A stretch of DNA of 64,000 nt, taken from Cypionkella sinensis (lineage in GTDB: Bacteria > Pseudomonadota > Alphaproteobacteria > Rhodobacterales > Rhodobacteraceae). Shown in pieces: positions 33,420 through 40,502 of this stretch. The notes beneath the pieces were generated by a model. That model ran no database searches, was not told the DNA's origin, and was given only the letters and a program-made list of their open reading frames with translations. A program made the position numbers and the translations under genes. The stretch lies in NCBI RefSeq assembly GCF_042646385.1, contig NZ_JBHRTO010000001.1, positions 1,922,001-1,986,000 of the forward strand, written 5' to 3'. The number at the start of each line of letters is the position of its first letter. Position 1 is the stretch's first letter.

Positions 33420-34325
33420 TTAACCAATCTCTGCATTCAGGGCCGCGATAAACTCTGGCCCCGTCTGCCATCCCACCTTCTGTGCGGCGGCCAGTGCCGC
33501 GCCGCCTACCGGGGCAAGCGCGGGTGGCTGCGGCGCACCCAGCTTTGCCGTCAGTGCGGCGCGCACTGTTGCGTCCTGCATCACGCCGCCCGCAAAACTC
33601 CACGCGAAAGGCGGCTCAAGCCCCGCCAGCCGCCCCGCCGTCTGCCCCGCCAGTGCCAGATGCCCAGCCGCTTCGGACATCAGTGCCACGGCTTCGGCCA
33701 AATCTGCATCGGCAAGGCGCGAGACCATCGCCGCCACCGAGGCGATGCCCGCGCGGCTGTCTTGCGCGTAGACCCAAGCCAGCAGATCAGGCGCCGCCAC
33801 ACCCATCTCGCGCAATAACCCATGCGCAAAGCCCGAAGGCGGTTGGCGGCCATCCAGATGCTGACTGGCCAAGGCCAAAGCCGCCCGCCCGATCCAATGC
33901 GCCGAACCTTCGTCACCAAAAAGATGCCCCCAGCCGCCGACGCGCTGCGTGCCCAGCGGGCCATGCGCCCAGGCCATCGAACCCGTGCCCGCCAGCACCA
34001 GAACCCCATCGTCCCCCGCCAGCGCGCCGTGAAACGCCACTGCGACATCGTTCATCACCACAACCTGCGGCCCGAACAGATCGGCAGCCACCGCCACCTG
34101 CCGCGCCGACACCGCCGCGATTTCGCCGTGACAGGGCAGCCCCAGCACAGCGGCCGATACCGGCCCCAGCTTTGCTGCCAGATCGGCCAGCCGTTCGGGC
34201 CAATCCGCGCTCGCGGCCGGGTCCAATCCCTCGGCCCGCGCCCGCGCCAGCACCCGCCCCGCACGGTTGATCACCACCGCATCGGTCTTACTGCCACCAC
34301 TGTCGAGGCCCAGAACCCGGTCCAT
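33420..34325 (-). CDS. BadF/BadG-type N-acetylglucosamine kinase-like protein
   Basis: 301-aa ASKHA-fold sugar kinase. Phosphate-1 loop LGLDSGGSKTDAVVINRAG at the N-terminus, VMNDVAVAFHGAL, adenosine/phosphate-2 region VLVLAGTGSMAWAHGP, then GGWGHLFGDEGSAHWIGR, the hallmark of N-acetylglucosamine kinases. Start ATG 34325 shares one base with the deoR stop. A GCCCC/GGGGC hairpin in the 45-bp gap to the binding-protein gene may tune expression. It probably phosphorylates the imported (amino) sugar. Confidence 0.88.
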   Translation of the reverse strand: MDRVLGLDSGGSKTDAVVINRAGRVLARARAEGLDPAASADWPERLADLAAKLGPVSAAVLGLPCHGEIAAVSARQVAVAADLFGPQVVVMNDVAVAFHGALAGDDGVLVLAGTGSMAWAHGPLGTQRVGGWGHLFGDEGSAHWIGRAALALASQHLDGRQPPSGFAHGLLREMGVAAPDLLAWVYAQDSRAGIASVAAMVSRLADADLAEAVALMSEAAGHLALAGQTAGRLAGLEPPFAWSFAGGVMQDATVRAALTAKLGAPQPPALAPVGGAALAAAQKVGWQTGPEFIAALNAEIG

Positions 34326-35095
34326 TATGCCGCCTCGGCCACAGTCACGGCACAGCCCAGACCATTCAGCACACCATGCCACTCTGCCGTCAGCCGCGCA
34401 TCGGTCAGCACCCGCATCGCAGCACCCAGATGCGCCACTCCATAGGTCAGTTGCGGCCCGAACTTGTCAGCATCGGCGACGATCACGGGCGCTTTGCTGC
34501 GCGTCAGCATCAGTGCGTTCAGCCGCGCTTCCTGCTCATCCTGGCTGGAAATTTCGCCCTTGTCCGAAACCGCCCCGACCCCCAGAAACAACTGGTCAAA
34601 CCACAGCTTTTCCAGCGCCGCCTCGGCCAGCGGCCCCACCATCGAGGCATTCTGGCGCCGCAAACTGCCGCCCAGCAAGGTCACGCCAATCTCAGCCACC
34701 GGCATCAGCACCTGCGCCACCGGCAGGCAGTTGGTGAACACCCGCAGCGGCATCGGATGCAGCCGCAGCCGCCGCGCCAGTTGCAGCACCGTCGTCCCGG
34801 CATCCAGAAACACCGAGGTTTCCGGGCGCAGCATCTGATAGGCCGCCTCGGCAATCGCGCGCTTGGCGGGCAGGTTGATGTGTTCGCGCGATTCGAACGC
34901 CACCTCAACGCCCGAGGTTTCCGCGATCTGCGCGCCGCCATGGGTGCGCAAAATCTGCCCCTCGGCCTCCAGCGTCAGCAGATCCCGCCGCACCGTCGGC
35001 TCAGACGCCCCCACCGCCGCCGCGATTTCGGCAATCGAGCTGTAGCCCTTGGCGAAAAGGTGCTGCCGGATGGCTGTGGCGCGATCAATCTTCAT
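34325..35095 (-). CDS. DeoR-family transcriptional regulator (AgaR/GlpR type)
   Basis: 256 aa. Helix-turn-helix at the N-terminus: IRQHLFAKGYSSIAEIAAAVGASEPTVRRDLLTLEAEGQILRTHGGA, followed by a sugar-phosphate sensing domain with SVFLDAGTTVLQLARRL, VFTNCLPVAQ, LLGGSLRRQNASMVGPLAE and DQLFLGVGAV. Start ATG 35095. It heads the amino-sugar unit and is divergent from the KbaZ gene, which it probably also controls; the AT-rich 35096-35221 gap has spaced TGATCA/TCAAT motifs that could be its operators. Confidence 0.9.
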   Translation of the reverse strand: MKIDRATAIRQHLFAKGYSSIAEIAAAVGASEPTVRRDLLTLEAEGQILRTHGGAQIAETSGVEVAFESREHINLPAKRAIAEAAYQMLRPETSVFLDAGTTVLQLARRLRLHPMPLRVFTNCLPVAQVLMPVAEIGVTLLGGSLRRQNASMVGPLAEAALEKLWFDQLFLGVGAVSDKGEISSQDEQEARLNALMLTRSKAPVIVADADKFGPQLTYGVAHLGAAMRVLTDARLTAEWHGVLNGLGCAVTVAEAA

Positions 35096-35221
35096 GGAAG
35101 CCCTGTTTTGCGTTACCCTATAGAGCGGCCGAAAATAATCACTGTCAATCACGATATTGATCACTTATGATTTTTTCAGAACAGCTGCCGCGCCAATTTG
35201 ATCAAAAAGGAACAGCCCGCC

Positions 35222-36487
35222 ATGTCCACCGCAGCCCTTCTGGCCCTTGCCCCTGCCCGGAAAACGGGTCGGGTGCGGGGGATTCCGTCGATCTGCTCGG
35301 CGCATCCGGTGGTGATCGCCGCCAGCCTTGCGATGGGGCGGGCGCGTGGTACGCCGGTGTTGATCGAGGCGACCTGCAATCAGGTCAACCACGAGGGCGG
35401 CTATACGGGCATGACTCCGGCGGATTTTCGCAGCTTTGTGCTTCGGATCGCTGCCGAGGAAGGCTTTGATCCGGCTGGATTAATCTTGGGTGGTGATCAC
35501 CTTGGCCCGAACCCCTGGACGGCATTGCCAGCGGCGCAGGCGATGGCGAAGGCTTGCGATATGGTCGCGGCCTATGCGCAGGCGGGGTTTGGCAAGATCC
35601 ATCTGGATGCCAGCATGTCTTGCGCCGATGATCCGACGCCGCTGCTCGATGCCACCATCGCCCGCCGCAACGCGCAACTGGCTGCCGTGGCTGAGGCCCA
35701 CAGTCCGACCCCGCCCGTCTATATCATCGGCACCGAAGTTCCCGTGCCCGGTGGCGCGTGGGAGGAGGTTGAGGGGCTGACCCCCACCGCCCCCGAAGCT
35801 GCCATCACCACCGCCAATCTGCACCGCCAAGCCTTTGCCGCTGAAGGCATCGCCGCCGCTTTTGACCGTGTTGTGGGGCTTGTGGTGCAGCCGGGGGTGG
35901 AGTTTGGCAATGAAAACGTCGTCGCCTACGACCGTCCTGCTGCGCGGGGGTTGGTGGGGTGCCTGTCGGAACTGCCCATGCTGTTTGAGGCGCATTCCAC
36001 CGATTATCAGACCCCGCAGGCGCTGGCCGATCTGGTCCAGGATGGCTTTGGCATCCTGAAAGTCGGCCCAGGCCTGACCTTTGCGCTGCGCGAGGCGCTT
36101 TATGGGTTGGATCACATTGCTGATGTGCTGTTTCCAGATCGCCCTTCGCTGCGGGGGGCTATGGAATCGCTGATGCAGAACAAGCCGCAATACTGGGCGA
36201 AATACTACCACGGCACGCCCCTGCACCAGCATCTGCAACGCCATTACAGCTATTCCGACCGCATCCGCTATTACTGGACCTATCCGGCTGCGCAAACCGC
36301 TGTTGCCGATCTGATGGCGCTGTTTGGCGATATGGATATTCCTGAACCCCTGATCTCGCAGCACCTTGGCGCGGCTTATGCGGAAGTGATGACGGGCCAA
36401 ACCGGCAGGACCGCCCCTGCCCTGTTGCGGGCGGCGGTGGCGCGGGCGCTGGTGCCGTATTTCGACGCCTGCGTCAGCGATGCCTGA
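35222..36487 (+). CDS. D-tagatose-bisphosphate aldolase non-catalytic subunit (GatZ/KbaZ type)
   Basis: 421 aa. Conserved family blocks are RGIPSICSAHPVVIAASL, VLIEATCNQVNHEGGYTGMTPADF, GGDHLGPNPW, KIHLDASMSCADDP, YIIGTEVPVPGG, EAHSTDYQTP and KVGPGLTFALREALYGLD. Start ATG 35222 follows AAAAAGGAAC. In E. coli KbaZ/GatZ stabilise the class II aldolase KbaY/GatY; no such partner is in the window. Some members act as enzymes in their own right. Confidence 0.92.
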   Translation: MSTAALLALAPARKTGRVRGIPSICSAHPVVIAASLAMGRARGTPVLIEATCNQVNHEGGYTGMTPADFRSFVLRIAAEEGFDPAGLILGGDHLGPNPWTALPAAQAMAKACDMVAAYAQAGFGKIHLDASMSCADDPTPLLDATIARRNAQLAAVAEAHSPTPPVYIIGTEVPVPGGAWEEVEGLTPTAPEAAITTANLHRQAFAAEGIAAAFDRVVGLVVQPGVEFGNENVVAYDRPAARGLVGCLSELPMLFEAHSTDYQTPQALADLVQDGFGILKVGPGLTFALREALYGLDHIADVLFPDRPSLRGAMESLMQNKPQYWAKYYHGTPLHQHLQRHYSYSDRIRYYWTYPAAQTAVADLMALFGDMDIPEPLISQHLGAAYAEVMTGQTGRTAPALLRAAVARALVPYFDACVSDA

Positions 36488-36507
36488 CGCCAAAAAAGCG
36501 ATGGCTG

Positions 36508-36550
36508 CCACCAGCAAACGGAAACTTTATTTTCGGATTTTGCTGGTGGC
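36508..36550. terminator. Inverted repeat that re-uses the tRNA-Met 3' end
   Basis: GCCACCAGCAAA at 36508-36519 is the inverse of TTTGCTGGTGGC at 36539-36550, the right arm of which contains the encoded CCA and last acceptor bases of tRNA-Met. The hairpin lies between the convergent KbaZ gene and tRNA, and on the minus strand is followed by TTTTTT at about 36493-36498. It probably ends transcription of the tRNA and perhaps of KbaZ. Confidence 0.6.
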
Positions 36551-36620
36551 GAGAGAGAGACTTGAACTCTCGACCCCACGATTATGAGTCGTGTGCTCTA
36601 ACCAACTGAGCTACCTCGCC
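36544..36620 (-). tRNA. tRNA-Met (anticodon CAT), elongator type
   Basis: 77 nt on the minus strand, starting GGCGAGGTAGCTCAGTTGG and ending in an encoded CCA. The cloverleaf is complete: acceptor GGCGAGG/TCTCGCC (one G-U), D-arm AGCTCAGTTGGTTAGAGC, anticodon loop ACTCATAATC, T-arm GAGAGTTCAAGTCTCTC. The G-C first pair and the D-arm differ from initiator tRNA. Confidence 0.96.
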
Positions 36621-36990
36621 ACTGGCGCGGTGAGTAGTTTGGGGGGCGGGGGGCGTCAAGGGGTATTCTGGGGGTAATCGGGGTGATTTGTGGGATTTCA
36701 GCGCAGGTTGGGCTGGCAGGCAGGGGCCGCTTCGACAACGGGCGTTCTTCCCATCTGGGAATGACTTGTGTCTCACGACACCAATCACCACAAGATGTTG
36801 TGTAAAAACCGAAAAAGTCGGGCTCTGACCCGTTTCTTAGCACGTTTTGCCGTGATCTGGTCTGGCAGTGCCGTGGCCCAAACCAGCCCGACCGAGCGGC
36901 GATTCCGGTGATCAGACGAGGCCCCGGATCAAGTCCGGGGCGGCGTTGGAAGGGATACCGCGCGGTCGCCTTGGGACTAGGTGGGAGGCG
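36621..36990. other. Non-coding gap between tRNA-Met and the hydantoinase gene
   Basis: 370 bp without a credible gene. It holds a G-rich stretch (TTTGGGGGGCGGGGGGCG) just upstream of the tRNA, the inverted repeat block at 36748-36803, and a fairly GC-rich tail. Small open frames here lack ribosome sites and family resemblance. Confidence 0.6.
36748..36803 (-). repeat. Palindrome plus conserved block repeat, copy 2 (inverted)
   Basis: On the minus strand this repeats the layout of 17727-17792: an ACAACATCTTGT near-palindrome followed about 16 nt later by the identical 23-bp block that contains CAAGTCATTCCCAGATGGG. The sequence between the two parts is not conserved. Confidence 0.6.
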
Positions 36991-39015
36991 TTACAGCTCT
37001 ACCTCTTCCGGCACGGCATGGGCGACGCGGGGGCGGCCCGAGGCTGTGACAGAGATTGTCGCCTCGACAAACATCGGCTGACCTTCAACCAAGGCGGAAC
37101 GCAGATCGCGGGCGGTGGTGATGCGCAGGTCTTCCGCGCCTGCAAGTTTGGCGCGGCGGCTGGCTTCCAGTGTCAGCGCGGTCTCGGCGGCCACCATCGC
37201 GGCCTCGGGGTCAGTAAAGCTTTGCAGGCCGTCGGGCAGATGCGCGGTAAAGCGGCCAACGCCGGGGCTTGTCACCATCGCTGTGGCGCGCTGGCTGACT
37301 TGGCCCACCACCGCCCCGATGGCATTGGCGACCCCGGCATGTTCGGGCAAGATCATCTCGCACCCCAGCCTTGTGCCCACCGCACCGTAATAATAGGGCG
37401 CAGACGCCCCCAGCCCGATCACCGGAACGCCCAGCCGGGCGGTGAATTCGATCACACCACGATGCCGCGACAGCGCCGCGCGTGTCAGGGTATGCCGCGC
37501 CAGCACCTCGGGGCTTTCGCCAGCAAAGGCGGTGTCTTCATCAAAGGCGGCTTCCAGCAGACATTCGACGGTCTGCGTCGTCAATTGATCGACAATGCCC
37601 TGCGCCAAGGCTTTCGGTTCGGTTGAAAACCGCTCGCCCGCGCCATTGCGGCGGCGGCCCAAGATCTCCAGCGCCTTTTCGGCGGCGGACGCATCCCAAG
37701 CATCCAGCCCGCCCAGCACGTGGCTGGCATCCGAAGGTGTGACGCCAGAGATCATCACCAGACCGCGCGCGACAAGGCGTTCGAGGGCTGCGATTTCCAG
37801 CCGGGTGGTCAGCACCTGCGCCATCGGCATTGGGGCGGTGATCCGTTCCAGCACGGTGAGTTCGCGCGGGGAAAGCCCGCCGGTTTGCCCGGCCATCGGC
37901 ACGACAAAGCGCCCGTCCATGTCACCCGCTTTGTCAGAGGCGAGCGCCCTGTCGAGTGCGGCGTGGACCATCGGGCCATGTTCGGACGCCAGCAACGATA
38001 CCGGGATCAGACGGCGCGGGCCAAGGCGCATCCCGCCGAGCAGGCCTTCGGTGATCAGATGCACCTCGGAATCGCCGCCCAAGCCAGAGGTGCGCATCGC
38101 CACAGCCTCGACCATGGTGCGGAAACCGCCGACGCGGGCGCCTTGCGGATCAATCTCGGGCAGGCCATCGCGCAGCAGGGCGACATCGGTGGTGGTGCCG
38201 CCGATGTCGGACACCAGCGCATCCTTGGCCCCGGTCAGCCAACGCGCGCCGACGATGCTGGCGGCGGGGCCCGAGAGGATGGTTTCAATCGGGCGTTCGC
38301 GCACCATTGCCGCCGAGATCAACGCGCCATCGCCGCGCACCACCATCAGGGGGGCGGTGATGCCGACCGAGGCGAGATGCCGCTCGCATGCGGAAACCAG
38401 CCGGTCGATCATGCCGATCAGGCGCGCGTTCAGAACGGCGGTCAGCGCGCGTTTCGGCCCGTTCAGTTGTGCGGAAAGTTCGTGCGAGCAGGTAACGGGG
38501 CGGCCTGTGATGCGACGGATCAGATCGCGGATGGCGACTTCGTGCGCGGGGTTGCGGGTGGCAAAGCGCGCGGCCACGGCAAAGCCCATCACCTGCGGGC
38601 CAAGATCGCGCAGATGTGCCTCAAGCGCGGCGATGTCGAGGGGGGCGAGTTGAACGCCAGCATGGCTGTGACCGCCTGCGATTTTCACCACGGGGTCGCC
38701 CTTCAGCGCCTCGATCAGGCCGCCGCGTTCCAGATCGCCCTCGTCAAAGCCGACAAAGATCAGCGCGACGCGGCCACCTTGGCCCTCGACCAAGGCATTG
38801 GTGGCCAAAGTGGTGGACAGCGACACCAGCGCCACATCGGCTGCGGCCACCCCGGATTGCGCCAAGGCGGCATCCACCGCGCGGCCAATGCCCAGTGCGA
38901 GATCGGCCCGCGTGGTCAGCGATTTCGCCTTGCCGATCACCAGATCGGCGGCCTCATCGACGATCACCGCATCGGTGTAGGTGCCACCCGTATCCACGCC
39001 CAAAAAATGCGCCAT
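36991..39015 (-). CDS. Hydantoinase/oxoprolinase family protein, A subunit
   Basis: ATP-dependent amide-ring hydrolase subunit (HyuA), 674 aa. The N-terminal ASKHA phosphate loop is HFLGVDTGGTYTDAVIVDE; VSLSTTLATNALVEG, RGDGALISAAMVRERPIETILSGPAASIVGAR and SDIGGTTTDVALL are family hallmarks. The usual HyuB partner is not adjacent: upstream is tRNA/non-coding DNA and the other neighbour is rpoN. It may act alone or with a distant HyuB; substrates of the family include hydantoins, 5-oxoproline, acetone and N-methylhydantoin. Confidence 0.9.
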   Translation of the reverse strand: MAHFLGVDTGGTYTDAVIVDEAADLVIGKAKSLTTRADLALGIGRAVDAALAQSGVAAADVALVSLSTTLATNALVEGQGGRVALIFVGFDEGDLERGGLIEALKGDPVVKIAGGHSHAGVQLAPLDIAALEAHLRDLGPQVMGFAVAARFATRNPAHEVAIRDLIRRITGRPVTCSHELSAQLNGPKRALTAVLNARLIGMIDRLVSACERHLASVGITAPLMVVRGDGALISAAMVRERPIETILSGPAASIVGARWLTGAKDALVSDIGGTTTDVALLRDGLPEIDPQGARVGGFRTMVEAVAMRTSGLGGDSEVHLITEGLLGGMRLGPRRLIPVSLLASEHGPMVHAALDRALASDKAGDMDGRFVVPMAGQTGGLSPRELTVLERITAPMPMAQVLTTRLEIAALERLVARGLVMISGVTPSDASHVLGGLDAWDASAAEKALEILGRRRNGAGERFSTEPKALAQGIVDQLTTQTVECLLEAAFDEDTAFAGESPEVLARHTLTRAALSRHRGVIEFTARLGVPVIGLGASAPYYYGAVGTRLGCEMILPEHAGVANAIGAVVGQVSQRATAMVTSPGVGRFTAHLPDGLQSFTDPEAAMVAAETALTLEASRRAKLAGAEDLRITTARDLRSALVEGQPMFVEATISVTASGRPRVAHAVPEEVEL

Positions 39016-39066
39016 CTGTCTTCCCGCTTGATTTCGCCCCAGCGATAACGGGGCGGCGGGGCGAAG

Positions 39067-40398
39067 TCAGCCCTCTGCGCGACCTTTTCGGCCCATTCGC
39101 GGCAGAACTGGCTTGCGTTTGCGCCGGGATGCGACAGGAATCCCCTCGGCCTCGCGATATTTCGCGACGGTGCGGCGGGCGATGGTGACGCCGGTGTCAA
39201 TCGTCAGCGCCATGGCCAGCGCCTCATCCGACAGGGGCCGTGCGGGGTTTTCCGCCGCGACCAGCCGTGCCAAGCGCCCGCGCATCGCCGCCGCGGAAAT
39301 GAGCGGCTGGCCATTGCCGCCCAGCGCCGGGCTGAACATCTGCCGCAGCCACCAGGTGCCACGCGGGCTGTCAAGGCTGGCCCCCGCCACCACCCGGCTG
39401 ATGGTGCTTTCGTGAAAGCCCAAGGCCTCGGCCAGATCGGCCATGGTCATCGGCGCAAGGCCCACCGGCCCCAGCCGGATCGCCTCTTGCTGTCGCGCCA
39501 GAATTTCGCGGCCCACCAGCAAAAGGGTGGTGTTGCGCGCCTCGACCATACGCTCGATGGCCTTGGCCTGCGTCAGACCGGCTGCCGAGCCTGCATCCGA
39601 TTTCGTCACCCGCAACGTCGGCAGGGCCGAGCGGTTCAGCGCGATGCTCCAGCCGTTTGCGGTGGCTTTCACCACCAGATCAGGCTCGCGCATTTGCGCC
39701 GCGCTGATGCTGGCAAATTGCGCCCCCGGCTTGGGGTTCATCGACCGGATGGCGCGAAAGCGCTGCAACACCGCCGCTTCGGGGATGTGGCAGGCCTTGG
39801 CCAAGCGGCCCAGATCGCCCGTGGCCAGCAGATCGAGATGTGCCAGCACAGCGGCCATTTCGCGGTCAAGCACCCCGGCCTCGATGGCTTGCAGGCGCAG
39901 ACATTCGGCCAGATTGCGCGCGAAGATCCCCGTCGGCTCCATCTGCTGCAAGCGGTGCAACACGGCCTCGACCTCAGCTTGCGTTGCCCGCGTCTCGGCC
40001 ACCACCTGCCGCAACTCGGCACCAAGCCAACCGGAAGGCTCCAGCACCTCGGCCAGAGCAATGGCGATTTTCAGATCGTTCGGTGCGAATTTCATCGCCT
40101 CGATCTCGCCCATCACATGCGCCATCAGGCTGGGGCTGGTATCGGCGGTTTCCGCGGCTAGGCCCAACCCGCCACTGGTCCCGCCCAGAACATTCGCCCA
40201 GCGCGGCAGCCAATCCTGCAACGCGGGTTGCGGCGGCGGTTCCAGCCGCAGATGCGGGTTTTCTGCCGCCTGCTCTTCGAGATACCGGGTCAGGCCCGCC
40301 GCATCGGTGCGCAAAATCGCAATCGAGGCTTGCAGGCTGGTGTTCAGCGCAAGCCGCTGGGTCTGGGTCAGGCCGATCCGCTGCTGGGGTGATCTCAT
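39067..40398 (-). CDS. rpoN: RNA polymerase sigma-54 factor RpoN (divergent paralogue)
   Basis: 443 aa against about 480 in E. coli. Region I: IGLTQTQRLALNTSLQASIAILRTDAAGLTRYLEEQAAENPHL; core-binding region with EPTGIFARNLAECLRLQ and IRSMNPKPGAQF; helix-turn-helix MTMADLAEALGFHESTISRVVAGASLDSPRGTWWLRQMFS; and RpoN box ARRTVAKYREAEGIP near the end. It is alone between hyuA and selD and lacks the hpf/ptsN neighbours of housekeeping rpoN, so it may be one of several sigma-54 copies, as known in Rhodobacter. No enhancer-binding protein is visible in the window. Confidence 0.93.
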   Translation of the reverse strand: MRSPQQRIGLTQTQRLALNTSLQASIAILRTDAAGLTRYLEEQAAENPHLRLEPPPQPALQDWLPRWANVLGGTSGGLGLAAETADTSPSLMAHVMGEIEAMKFAPNDLKIAIALAEVLEPSGWLGAELRQVVAETRATQAEVEAVLHRLQQMEPTGIFARNLAECLRLQAIEAGVLDREMAAVLAHLDLLATGDLGRLAKACHIPEAAVLQRFRAIRSMNPKPGAQFASISAAQMREPDLVVKATANGWSIALNRSALPTLRVTKSDAGSAAGLTQAKAIERMVEARNTTLLLVGREILARQQEAIRLGPVGLAPMTMADLAEALGFHESTISRVVAGASLDSPRGTWWLRQMFSPALGGNGQPLISAAAMRGRLARLVAAENPARPLSDEALAMALTIDTGVTIARRTVAKYREAEGIPVASRRKRKPVLPRMGRKGRAEG

Positions 40399-40502
40399 GG
40401 CACAACGCTAACCGCGGCCGCGCGCCCGCGCAACCGCAGCATCGCGCCATGGCAATCCGGCCGCCAAGGCGCTACCACTGCGGCCAAGCAACCGAGAGCG
40501 TC

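Noticed and set aside
39840..40502. N-terminal extension of selD to 940 aa
   Set aside because: The extension is antisense to rpoN and Pro/Arg-rich; the oxidoreductase domain starts directly at the ATG at 40503.
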